A stretch of 5,361 nucleotides of DNA from an uncultured bacterium (GCA_937889205.1 CALARN010000170.1:1-5361); one strand, 5' to 3'. Counted from the stretch's first letter, positions 1 through 5,361 are shown. Made by a program: numbers and translations. The notes: generated from the letters alone by a model not told the origin.

Positions 1-46
1 ACCACCGAGATCTACACTCTTTCCCTACACGACGCTCTTCCGATCT
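1..46 (+). other. Illumina P5/TruSeq Read 1 adapter remnant (artefact)
   Basis: These bases match the 3' part of the Illumina TruSeq universal adapter: 17 bases from the end of P5 (through GAGATCTACAC) followed by the 29-base Read 1 priming site ending in GCTCTTCCGATCT. The match is recognised from memory of the adapter sequence and appears to have no mismatch. The G+C content here is visibly higher than in the rest of the window. This is untrimmed library sequence at a contig end, so nothing here should be read as biology, and the gene starting at base 47 is truncated by it. Confidence 0.98.
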
Positions 47-541
47 TGGATTTTACCCCCGGATTTTGATGTTGCTTCGATCCCACAAATGAATAAAAGC
101 GTTTTAAACATGCTTGCCGATATACTACCTAATTACCGAAGAAAACAAGAAGTTTTAATGCAATCGTTTTCTCAGTTTTTAGAGCATGCAGGGCTATCTG
201 TTTGGTTTGAAAATAAAAAAACTACATTTACAGAATTACTGCAAGAAGATTTAAAAAAGAAAGGCCCAATTAGTCCAAGAATAGTTGATAGTATGATACA
301 TAGAAAAAAATACTATAAGAAAGAATTGAAATATCAAAAATCCGCATTAGAAAATCCTGCAACTCAACGATTAATTCAAATGCAAACAATACGTAATTTG
401 GCCAACTATATGGCGCAAGGCTCATTAGTTCAAAAATTAAATGTGGCATATATTCCAATATGGCATCACGAAATAAAGGATATGACATTGGGAGGTGCTC
501 AATTTCCAGTTGTATCACCAGATGCAATCTCTACATGGTAA
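47..541 (+). CDS. Unrecognised protein, 5'-truncated by adapter (C-terminal 164 residues)
   Basis: I do not recognise this family. The frame is open from the first genomic base after the adapter to TAA at 539-541, giving 164 residues, so the true start lies outside the contig. An internal ATG at 89 could give a 150-residue protein, but it has no Shine-Dalgarno sequence and the 14 upstream codons (including PPDFDVASIP) look protein-like, so I prefer a partial gene. The middle is charged and probably helical, rich in Lys, Arg and Tyr (for example HRKKYYKKELKYQK, about residues 86-99), and suggests nucleic acid or acidic-partner binding only weakly. The tail holds a YIPIWHHEI segment and a Gly/Pro-rich end. 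There is no signal peptide or membrane segment in the visible part. Its stop directly abuts the stop of the opposing nucleotidyltransferase-like gene. Cytoplasmic location is inferred. Confidence 0.72.
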   Translation, partial: WILPPDFDVASIPQMNKSVLNMLADILPNYRRKQEVLMQSFSQFLEHAGLSVWFENKKTTFTELLQEDLKKKGPISPRIVDSMIHRKKYYKKELKYQKSALENPATQRLIQMQTIRNLANYMAQGSLVQKLNVAYIPIWHHEIKDMTLGGAQFPVVSPDAISTW

Positions 542-1387
542 CTATAATCGAACTAATCCGGTAGCAGCAGTTTTTACAATACTAGCATTTAGTTTAGAAA
601 AATATTGCCCAGCAATCCCTTGGTCTCCAGCAAAAAATATAGTTCTACATCCCGCCAACATTGTGTCTAAATATACCTCTTCAGTTTGTTCCAAAGCATC
701 TAAATTTGACAAATTATACATTCCTGCTATAGGTTCACGAGCCAAACATCCTATTCCTTGTTGTGCACCATAATTGAAATACAACCATCGTCTAACTTGA
801 CTAATTTTTACCGCTTCCGTTTTAAAACAATCAATCAAACTATCTGGTCCATGCGTTAGTCCATTATTGATTGGAAGTAAATCGATATCACTAAAAAATG
901 GGTGCCAGGTACTTATATCACTACCTAACATTGCTTGGCTAAGAGAGCCGGCAAGAACCATAGCTAAAGCATCTTTAGGAAAACCCCTTACGATTCTTTC
1001 CGAAGCATGTGTAATAAGATTGAATTGATCTGCCAATTCTTGCTGATATTGTTCATCAGTGTATGAAAACGAAGCAGCAAGTAGCATTTTAATAACCGAA
1101 CGAGATAATCCATTCTTATTTGGATTATCGATATTACCATTTTCTACATATTCGGCAAAATTCTTCTGTAACTGAGGGGCTACTCTAGATATTAGTTTCT
1201 TATTTTGCGAATTAGACTTTGCTGTGAGTTTTTTAATCTCTAGAAGGCCCTTTTTTAAGCCAATGCTATCCAGATTAAAAAGAATATCCATCGAGTTTGT
1301 TAATGCTGGGTAATTTAAACCCGGTACCTTATCGTAATCAACTTCATATAATGGATAGGTACTTTGAAGGTATGGAAGATTTAACAT
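542..1387 (-). CDS. Putative nucleotidyltransferase-fold protein (GS...DxD signature)
   Basis: A 281-residue protein. The best clue is a DNA polymerase beta-type nucleotidyltransferase signature: hydrophobic LAGS at residues 145-148, then SDIDLLPI at 166-173, giving the GS and Asp167-x-Asp169 metal-binding pair. The spacing between GS and DxD is about 18 residues, longer than the usual 9-13, so the loop is enlarged. Near the C-terminus, YLDTMLAGCRTIFFAGD resembles the 'D...LAGD' stretch seen in GlnD/DUF294-type nucleotidyltransferases (resemblance from memory, not a search). The first 130 residues are mostly helical and unrecognised. Such enzymes move a nucleotide onto a protein, RNA or small molecule; the substrate cannot be told. 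Start: the ATG at 1385-1387 overlaps the upstream methyltransferase stop as ATGTTAA, a 7-base overlap implying translational coupling; no Shine-Dalgarno sequence is visible. The stop TAG abuts the opposing gene. It could be an inactive member of the fold. Confidence 0.7.
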   Translation of the reverse strand: MLNLPYLQSTYPLYEVDYDKVPGLNYPALTNSMDILFNLDSIGLKKGLLEIKKLTAKSNSQNKKLISRVAPQLQKNFAEYVENGNIDNPNKNGLSRSVIKMLLAASFSYTDEQYQQELADQFNLITHASERIVRGFPKDALAMVLAGSLSQAMLGSDISTWHPFFSDIDLLPINNGLTHGPDSLIDCFKTEAVKISQVRRWLYFNYGAQQGIGCLAREPIAGMYNLSNLDALEQTEEVYLDTMLAGCRTIFFAGDQGIAGQYFSKLNASIVKTAATGLVRL

Positions 1388-2064
1388 TTTTTAAACGTAA
1401 ACATTATATGATAAGGCACTGTGTAATTTGCAGAATAGCACTCATCTACAGCCTCTAATAGTAAGCCAGACTTAGCTGCTGCAGATACATAATCACCGAT
1501 TAACCAATGCGTATCAGAAAAAACTAGTTCAACTTCATTTACTAATTTCTTCTTACTACAATATATCTCGCCGGATTTAAAATAATTTGTTGCTTCTGAT
1601 TTGTTTTGCATATATGGATCGTTCAATGGATGTGGAACTAACAAAACAAAGCTTCCGCCAGTTTTTAAGGTTAAAGAAACTTGTTCAAAAGCCTTGAATA
1701 GCTCTTTTGGTGTAGTAAAAACACAAAACACCATACTACTAACCACAAGATCAAAGGCATTTCCTAATTCGTATTTATCACAAAAAGACTGGGCAAATTC
1801 ATTATAAAACGTATATTCTGCATATCTTTGTTTTGCAATCTTAATCATTGCTTCGCTACTATCTATACCAATATAGTTATCTTTGTTTACTCCAAATTTA
1901 TTTACAATAGGTATCAAATCTCCACTTCCGCAACCTAAATCCAGTATCTTTGAATGACTATTTAATTTAATTTTAAAAATTCTCTGAAATGCAGGCACAA
2001 TACTTTTTTCCCACTTAGGTGACTGCGCATAACATTTTGCAAAAGTAGTAGAATATTGCTCCAT
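1381..2064 (-). CDS. Class I SAM-dependent methyltransferase
   Basis: A 227-residue single-domain methyltransferase with the Rossmann-like order of motifs. Motif I is ILDLGCGSGDL (residues 40-50), which binds SAM. The acidic end of strand 2 is in YIGIDSSEAMI (64-74, Asp68 expected to bind the ribose). FDLVVSSMVFCVF (104-116) follows at strand 4, and LKTGGSFVLLVPHP (133-146) marks strand 5. Length and layout fit the Methyltransf_11/25 type that acts on small molecules; the C-terminal 80 residues, which would set the substrate, show no motif I can assign. It has no membrane segment and should be cytoplasmic. It is the first gene of a two-gene unit, with its TAA inside the start of the nucleotidyltransferase-like gene. 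An extended -10 promoter lies 27 bases upstream of the ATG. The start is supported by motif position and promoter; there is no Shine-Dalgarno sequence. The family assignment is firm, the substrate unknown. Confidence 0.92.
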   Translation of the reverse strand: MEQYSTTFAKCYAQSPKWEKSIVPAFQRIFKIKLNSHSKILDLGCGSGDLIPIVNKFGVNKDNYIGIDSSEAMIKIAKQRYAEYTFYNEFAQSFCDKYELGNAFDLVVSSMVFCVFTTPKELFKAFEQVSLTLKTGGSFVLLVPHPLNDPYMQNKSEATNYFKSGEIYCSKKKLVNEVELVFSDTHWLIGDYVSAAAKSGLLLEAVDECYSANYTVPYHIMFTFKKC

Positions 2065-2090
2065 ATATAATTGATAAATTAATGGTGTGA

Positions 2091-2099
2091 ATTATATCA
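2091..2099 (-). promoter_or_regulatory. Extended -10 promoter of the methyltransferase/nucleotidyltransferase unit
   Basis: On the minus strand this reads TGATATAAT, a perfect extended -10 (TGnTATAAT). Transcription would start near 2084, giving a leader of about 20 bases before the methyltransferase ATG. At the expected -35 position (about 2114-2119) there is only a poor match, GTCTAT, which is acceptable for an extended -10 promoter. The leader is A/T only apart from a few C and contains no purine-rich ribosome binding site. Confidence 0.6.
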
Positions 2100-2157
2100 T
2101 ATTTGCAACAATAATAGACTTATTCACAATTATGTAATAAAATCCAAGCAGTAAAAT

Positions 2158-2163
2158 TATAAT
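2158..2163 (+). promoter_or_regulatory. Possible -10 box of the reductase gene, just before the start codon
   Basis: TATAAT lies 8 bases before the reductase ATG. If used, transcription would begin around 2170-2172, giving a leaderless or nearly leaderless mRNA. No good -35 lies 17-18 bases upstream, and TAAAAT boxes at 2138-2143 and 2152-2157 are alternatives. In such AT-rich sequence a chance TATAAT is plausible, so this is tentative. Confidence 0.35.
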
Positions 2164-2171
2164 TAATTAAC

Positions 2172-2867
2172 ATGCTAAAAAATACTAAAACAGCATTAGT
2201 AACTGGAGGCGCTACAAGGGTTGGACTTATTATTGTAGAATATTTACTATCTCGAGGATACAATATAGCATTACACTACAACACCTCAAAAGATAACGCC
2301 ATAAAGATTAAAGACAAGTACCCAAATAGAATCACACTATTTAATTGTGATTTTTCATACATAGAGCAAATCGTACCTTTTATTGACTCTGTTATTGCCA
2401 CCATTGGTAACATTGATTTACTGGTAAACTCCGCTGCAGTATTTAATAAGATTCCACTTACTGAAACTTCAGTTGATCAGCTAGTTGATGAGTTTAAAAT
2501 TAATTTCTTTGCTCCCTATCTTTTATCATCAAGATATATAAAGACACAAAAAGAAGGCCTGATTATCAACATTGCTGACGCAAAAACAAACAATAACATT
2601 CCAAAAATGTCTGCCTATCTTCTATCAAAAAAGACCTTAGTAGAATTTACTAAACTAGCAGCCCTAGAGACGGGAACAAAGATAAGAATTAATACCATTT
2701 CACCAGGTTATCTTTTGAAGCCAACGAATTTAGATAATTACACTACCGAAATTCCAGTTAGTAAAAAGGTCACTATCCAAGATTTTCATAAAGCTCTTGA
2801 ATATATAATCGATTCGCCCTCTGTACATGGGCAAAACATCGTTATCGATGGGGGTTTATATATTTAG
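2172..2867 (+). CDS. Short-chain dehydrogenase/reductase, pteridine reductase-like (PTR1/FolM type)
   Basis: A 231-residue NADPH-type SDR. The N-terminal TGGATRVG (residues 11-18) follows the pteridine reductase form of the glycine motif, with Arg16 at the place of PTR1 Arg17, and LHYNTS (34-39) resembles the HYxxS stretch that contacts the NADPH phosphate. LVNSAAVF (84-91) matches the PTR1 loop whose Phe stacks on the pterin (Phe91 here), though PTR1 Ser111 appears to be Ala89. Asn111 is the SDR structural Asn. The usual catalytic Ser is replaced by Asp136, followed after 13 residues by Tyr149 and then Lys153; this Asp-Tyr-Lys spacing equals Asp181-Tyr194-Lys198 of PTR1. It ends with VIDGG, typical for SDRs. 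The expected role is reduction of dihydropterin or dihydrofolate-like substrates in the cytoplasm; dihydromonapterin reductase is an alternative. It stands alone between divergent and convergent neighbours. The start has no Shine-Dalgarno sequence but sits exactly before the Rossmann strand. Confidence 0.85.
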   Translation: MLKNTKTALVTGGATRVGLIIVEYLLSRGYNIALHYNTSKDNAIKIKDKYPNRITLFNCDFSYIEQIVPFIDSVIATIGNIDLLVNSAAVFNKIPLTETSVDQLVDEFKINFFAPYLLSSRYIKTQKEGLIINIADAKTNNNIPKMSAYLLSKKTLVEFTKLAALETGTKIRINTISPGYLLKPTNLDNYTTEIPVSKKVTIQDFHKALEYIIDSPSVHGQNIVIDGGLYI

Positions 2868-2872
2868 ATCTA

Positions 2873-3427
2873 TCACAGTGCTGGGATTGTCCTAATCATT
2901 GAGACAATAACCGTAAGCAAAGAAACCCAATCTGCAAGAGACTGAGAAATGACATCTGGATATACCAACCTACTATAGAAAAGTAATACCATTACTACCT
3001 TAATGAATCCGTAAAACGCCCTCATAAATCTCGATTTAACTAACGCAAACAACACTCCTTTCCCTTGTTCATAAGGCACCTTATTTGTATTCATATACTT
3101 ACGCATACGAATATGGTCAATCACAAACCCCTTAGCTACGAAATATACAATCAGCAAAGGGCTAGCTACTTGATTAAACACAAAGGGAATGAGAAAAACT
3201 ATCTCTGTAACCCTATCCGCAGTGATATCATAGAAAGAGCCACTTTTATCTGGCTTATCAAATTTTCTAGCAAACCAACCGTCAAACGAGTCCGTTAAAA
3301 AAATTACAATAATAATTGGAACGCCCCAGAACTGAAAAAAAGTTGGATTGAAAGAAATAACACCTGTAAAAATACAGACTAAAACAATACGACTGGTTGT
3401 AAAAATATCACTGATTCTAAGTTTCAT
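2873..3427 (-). CDS. CDP-alcohol phosphatidyltransferase family membrane protein
   Basis: A 184-residue integral membrane enzyme with a complete CDP-alcohol phosphatidyltransferase signature: Asp46-x2-Asp49-Gly50-x2-Ala53-Arg54-x8-Gly63-x3-Asp67-x3-Asp71. All four Asp that bind the metal and activate the acceptor hydroxyl are present. The N-terminus (RISDIFTTSRIVLV) resembles the amphipathic start of PgsA-type enzymes, and hydrophobic segments follow at about residues 14-26, 34-45, 75-85, 88-100, 135-150 and 166-180. Such enzymes displace CMP from a CDP-linked lipid with an alcohol, for example glycerol 3-phosphate or inositol phosphate, in the cytoplasmic membrane. The length is close to PgsA, the best guess, but the acceptor cannot be fixed from sequence. 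The gene ends with tandem stops TGA-TAG, 5 bases from the reductase stop on the other strand. A TTTACA-17-TTTAAT promoter directly before the ATG suggests a leaderless mRNA. Confidence 0.9.
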   Translation of the reverse strand: MKLRISDIFTTSRIVLVCIFTGVISFNPTFFQFWGVPIIIVIFLTDSFDGWFARKFDKPDKSGSFYDITADRVTEIVFLIPFVFNQVASPLLIVYFVAKGFVIDHIRMRKYMNTNKVPYEQGKGVLFALVKSRFMRAFYGFIKVVMVLLFYSRLVYPDVISQSLADWVSLLTVIVSMIRTIPAL

Positions 3428-3433
3428 CTGTTA

Positions 3434-3462
3434 ATTAAACCAAAATCGTCACTAGTTGTAAA
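3434..3462 (-). promoter_or_regulatory. Putative promoter of the phosphatidyltransferase, placing the start at the ATG
   Basis: On the minus strand TTTACA (3457-3462) and TTTAAT (3434-3439) are separated by 17 bases. The -10 box ends 6 bases before the ATG, so transcription would begin at or next to the first base of the start codon. An alternative -10-like stretch (TATATAGAT) lies about 30 bases further upstream and would give a normal leader. There is no Shine-Dalgarno sequence in either case. Confidence 0.4.
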
Positions 3463-3490
3463 TATCTATATACAGCGCGATTAATAATAA

Positions 3491-3520
3491 TTGTCTTATT
3501 ATCCGATTTCTTTATATAAT
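3491..3520 (+). promoter_or_regulatory. Sigma-70-type promoter of the ABC transporter operon
   Basis: TTGTCT (3491-3496) and a perfect TATAAT (3515-3520) are separated by 18 bases. Transcription would start near 3527, leaving a leader of about 14 bases with no purine-rich ribosome binding site. This is the best complete promoter in the window and should drive both transporter genes. Confidence 0.6.
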
Positions 3521-3540
3521 ATTGATAAATATTAACAAAC

Positions 3541-4416
3541 ATGAATTACATTGAAATAACTAATCTGAATAAGTCTTTTGGCAAAACTCAAGCTCTTAAA
3601 TCGGTCAATTTTTCAGTAGCTCAGGGTGAAATCTTTGGATACCTCGGCCCCAATGGGGCAGGCAAAACCACAACCATCAGTTGCCTGATGGATCTTATCA
3701 GGGCCGACTCGGGGCAAATCATTGTTAATGGGTTAGATAGCAAAAAAGATAGCATTGAAATCAAGAGACTTGTCGGCTTTGTTCCTACAGATACTTACTT
3801 CTTTTCTAACTGGACAGGTAGCGAACATATTGAATACATTGAAAAGATAAAAGGCAAGACCAGTTTAAAAACCAAGCTGATAAAAGACTTTGACTATAAC
3901 CCCAAACTAAAGATTCATAGTCTGTCTACCGGAAACAGACAAAAACTAGCGTTGATTATTGCCATGATGCATGCCCCACAATTACTAGTATTAGACGAGC
4001 CAACGCGAGGGCTAGACCCATTACTGCAAAATGTTTTTTATGAATATCTAAGAACTTTACAAAGCAAGGGCAGCACAATATTTATGTCTTCACATAACCT
4101 AGCAGAGGTAGAAAACATCTGCTCAAAAGTTGCCATCATCAAAACAGGAGAAATCGTAGAAGTGGCTGACGTTGAATCACTACAAGATAAAAGCATTTAC
4201 ATTATAAATGCTGCTTATGTAGACAAGCCTAACATTGATAAACATGTACTTGCTGAGTGCAAAATTGAGATGGTACACAAACATGATAATCGCTACGAGT
4301 TTAAAGTGGCAGGTGATATTAACAAGGCTTTAAAGCTAGTCTCCCAAAATAGGCTTAAAGAAATTAAAATAGCTAAAGCAAGCTTAGAAGATATATTTTT
4401 AGAATTCTATAAATAA
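3541..4416 (+). CDS. ABC-2 type transporter, ATP-binding subunit
   Basis: A 291-residue cytoplasmic ATPase that would power the adjacent permease. Motifs in order: aromatic A-loop Phe13; Walker A GPNGAGKTT (36-44); signature LSTGN (128-132) in place of LSGGQ; Walker B LLVLDE (148-153) with catalytic Glu153; D-loop GLD (157-159); and switch His185 in MSSHNLAE. The Q-loop position reads FVPTD (80-84), with Thr83 where Gln is usual; related ABC-2 ATPases often have Gly there, so this is likely a subfamily trait. The stretch from Q-loop to signature is only about 45 residues, suggesting a shortened helical subdomain. After about residue 215 comes a C-terminal extension as in CcmA/DrrA-like ATPases. 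The substrate is unknown; export of a lipid, drug or peptide is typical. The TAA is 1 base before the permease ATG. The start fits the domain edge and promoter. Confidence 0.94.
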   Translation: MNYIEITNLNKSFGKTQALKSVNFSVAQGEIFGYLGPNGAGKTTTISCLMDLIRADSGQIIVNGLDSKKDSIEIKRLVGFVPTDTYFFSNWTGSEHIEYIEKIKGKTSLKTKLIKDFDYNPKLKIHSLSTGNRQKLALIIAMMHAPQLLVLDEPTRGLDPLLQNVFYEYLRTLQSKGSTIFMSSHNLAEVENICSKVAIIKTGEIVEVADVESLQDKSIYIINAAYVDKPNIDKHVLAECKIEMVHKHDNRYEFKVAGDINKALKLVSQNRLKEIKIAKASLEDIFLEFYK

Positions 4417-4417
4417 C

Positions 4418-5233
4418 ATGAAAGAGATCTGGTTAATTGTCACAACTACACTTAAAAATAAATGGCTAATAATTACAATACTAGGCATTCTTAGTATTGT
4501 CTTCTTATGGCTTTACGCCGCCATTCTACCCACCATGATGTCACAGATGGATCAAGTAAACGAACTACTAAAAGCTTTTCCCCCTGAATTAATGAAGGCA
4601 TTTAATGCTGATATTAGTGGCATTACTACCTATGCCGGATTACTAGCAACTAAGCAATACGGCCTAATCTTACCAATCATGATAGTAGTATTGACAGCTT
4701 CTTTCAGTGGTTCTGCGTTTGCAGGAGAAATTGAATCTGGAACAATTTTACTTAACCTGAGCCAGCCAATATCAAGGGTAAAATATTTTATCGGGAAATA
4801 TTTCGCAGGGTTAATTGCTATCATCATCGTATCTGTATTATCAATATTACCAGGGGCCCTTTTTGCAGAAATTTATAATTTAAGCTACGAGCTAAATTTC
4901 TTTATTGAATTCTCAATATTAACAATCGTCTTTGGATTCACTATGTTTTCATTTGGCTGTCTTGCCTCTACGATCTTTAATTCTGGTTCTAAAGTAGCTT
5001 TCTTTAATACCGGATTATTTCTATTTTTTTACATTACTTTTGTAATTTCAGGGCTAACGCCTGAACTTGAAAATATTAAATACTTTTCGTTACTTCATTA
5101 TTATAATCCAGCGGCATTATTTGGCATCGGTGAATATAGCCAATTAGCAATCCCTATTATGATTGTATTAATCTTGTGCACTTCATTTGGTGCTTTGGTT
5201 GTTTTTAATAAGAAAGATATTTCTATAAGATAA
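4418..5233 (+). CDS. ABC-2 type transporter permease subunit
   Basis: A 271-residue membrane protein with about six hydrophobic segments, near residues 16-37, 82-102, 125-150, 160-185, 194-212 and 240-263. Between segments 2 and 3 lies GEIESGTILLNLSQPISR (103-120), the hallmark of ABC-2 permeases (ABC2_membrane_2 type), which contacts the ATPase; the following KYFIGKYFAG is also typical. A long extracytoplasmic loop (about 38-81) follows the first segment, a layout usual for these single-permease exporters that work as homodimers with two ATPase subunits. The N-terminal MKEIWLIVTTTLKNKW is the cytoplasmic amphipathic elbow. The gene begins 1 base after the ATPase stop and must be translated by coupling, as no Shine-Dalgarno sequence is visible. 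It ends with tandem stops TAA-TAA. The transported substrate cannot be inferred. Confidence 0.92.
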   Translation: MKEIWLIVTTTLKNKWLIITILGILSIVFLWLYAAILPTMMSQMDQVNELLKAFPPELMKAFNADISGITTYAGLLATKQYGLILPIMIVVLTASFSGSAFAGEIESGTILLNLSQPISRVKYFIGKYFAGLIAIIIVSVLSILPGALFAEIYNLSYELNFFIEFSILTIVFGFTMFSFGCLASTIFNSGSKVAFFNTGLFLFFYITFVISGLTPELENIKYFSLLHYYNPAALFGIGEYSQLAIPIMIVLILCTSFGALVVFNKKDISIR

Positions 5234-5264
5234 TAAGCTACAAAGTATATTTATTTTTTTACAT

Positions 5265-5292
5265 TTGTTAAACTAAATTCATACTGTATTTT
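5265..5292 (+). promoter_or_regulatory. Possible promoter of the partial gene at the window end
   Basis: TTGTTA (5265-5270) and TATTTT (5287-5292) are separated by 16 bases. The predicted transcription start (about 5299) would again fall next to the start codon at 5300. The -10 is a weak match in T-rich sequence, so this is tentative. Confidence 0.3.
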
Positions 5293-5299
5293 TATTACA

Positions 5300-5361
5300 A
5301 TGTCACCAAAACTAACTAGTTACTTAACGATTGTAGTGGCAGTTTTCACTGCATTTATATT
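5300..5361 (+). CDS. Start of a gene cut by the window end (hydrophobic N-terminus)
   Basis: An ATG at 5300 opens a frame with no stop before the window ends: 20 complete codons, beginning MSPKLTSYLTIVVAV and continuing FTAFI. A short polar start with one Lys followed by a hydrophobic run looks like a signal peptide or first membrane segment, so the product is probably exported or membrane-bound. It follows the permease by 66 bases on the same strand, with an own possible promoter, so it may or may not belong to the transporter operon. Too little is present to name it, and with only 62 bases open the reading frame itself could be chance. Confidence 0.4.
   Translation, partial: MSPKLTSYLTIVVAVFTAFI

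Noticed and set aside
48..67. Direct repeat GGATTTT at 48-54 and 61-67
   Set aside because: It is only 7 bases and lies within the open frame of the first gene; chance or an assembly edge effect explains it.
270..527. Minus-strand open frame opposite the first gene, with hydrophobic residues
   Set aside because: The plus-strand frame runs the full length from the adapter to a stop that abuts the next gene; the antisense frame is a by-product of AT-rich coding sequence.
89..541. First gene as a complete 150-residue protein starting at 89
   Set aside because: The frame stays open back to the adapter junction with protein-like codons and there is no ribosome binding site or promoter before 89, so a truncated gene is more likely, though the ATG at 89 cannot be excluded.
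47..541. First gene as a tRNA-dependent cyclodipeptide synthase or isocyanide synthase, given the tailoring-type neighbours
   Set aside because: The conserved motifs of these families that I know are not present in the visible part, so the name would be unsupported.
495..773. Open frame on the plus strand opposite the nucleotidyltransferase-like gene
   Set aside because: It is antisense to a longer frame with recognisable motifs, overlaps the first gene and has no domain-like content.
2873..2875. TGA recoded as Gly (genetic code 25)
   Set aside because: TGA occurs in frame only at the expected end of the phosphatidyltransferase and is followed at once by TAG, and no other gene contains an in-frame TGA; the standard code explains everything.
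3065..3298. Plus-strand open frame opposite the phosphatidyltransferase
   Set aside because: It lies opposite the complete CDP-alcohol phosphatidyltransferase signature and has no features of its own.
4630..4827. Minus-strand open frame opposite the permease
   Set aside because: It is antisense to the conserved ABC-2 permease region and lacks a promoter or recognisable content.
5234..5261. T-rich run after the permease as a rho-independent terminator
   Set aside because: There is a run of T at 5254-5260, but I could find no stable stem before it.

Overview
The window is an AT-rich (about one third G+C by eye), gene-dense piece of a bacterial genome with standard stop codon use. The first 46 bases are not biological: they match the 3' part of the Illumina P5/TruSeq Read 1 adapter. 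The window is therefore the raw end of a short-read contig, and genomic sequence begins at base 47. Short intergenic gaps, convergent genes that nearly touch, no visible Shine-Dalgarno sequences and small proteins suggest a compact, perhaps host-associated or reduced genome. The ABC-2 transporter pair and the small CDP-alcohol phosphatidyltransferase would fit a Patescibacteria/CPR-like or similar reduced lineage. This is an inference from style only; no marker gene is present.

Layout. 47-541 (+): 3' part of an unrecognised gene, cut off by the adapter. 542-2064 (-): a two-gene unit, a SAM-dependent methyltransferase followed with a 7-base overlap by a protein with a nucleotidyltransferase-like GS...DxD signature; its stop abuts the stop of the first gene. 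2065-2171: divergent promoter region. 2172-2867 (+): a short-chain reductase with the Asp-Tyr-Lys catalytic pattern of pteridine reductases. 2873-3427 (-): a CDP-alcohol phosphatidyltransferase with a complete signature, converging on the reductase with a 5-base gap. 3428-3540: second divergent promoter region. 3541-5233 (+): an ABC-2 type exporter, ATPase then permease, 1 base apart. 5300-5361 (+): the first 20 codons of another gene with a hydrophobic N-terminus, cut by the window end.

How the genes work together. The methyltransferase/nucleotidyltransferase pair is almost certainly co-translated, and the ATPase/permease pair forms one transporter. The reductase probably acts on a pterin or dihydrofolate-like compound in the cytoplasm, and the phosphatidyltransferase makes a phospholipid in the membrane. 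No single pathway clearly unites all the genes. No RNA gene, CRISPR array, insertion sequence or convincing hairpin terminator was seen. The most interesting biological points are the unrecognised truncated gene beside the coupled enzyme pair, the PTR1-like reductase, and promoter elements placed so close to start codons that leaderless or very short-leader transcripts are likely.
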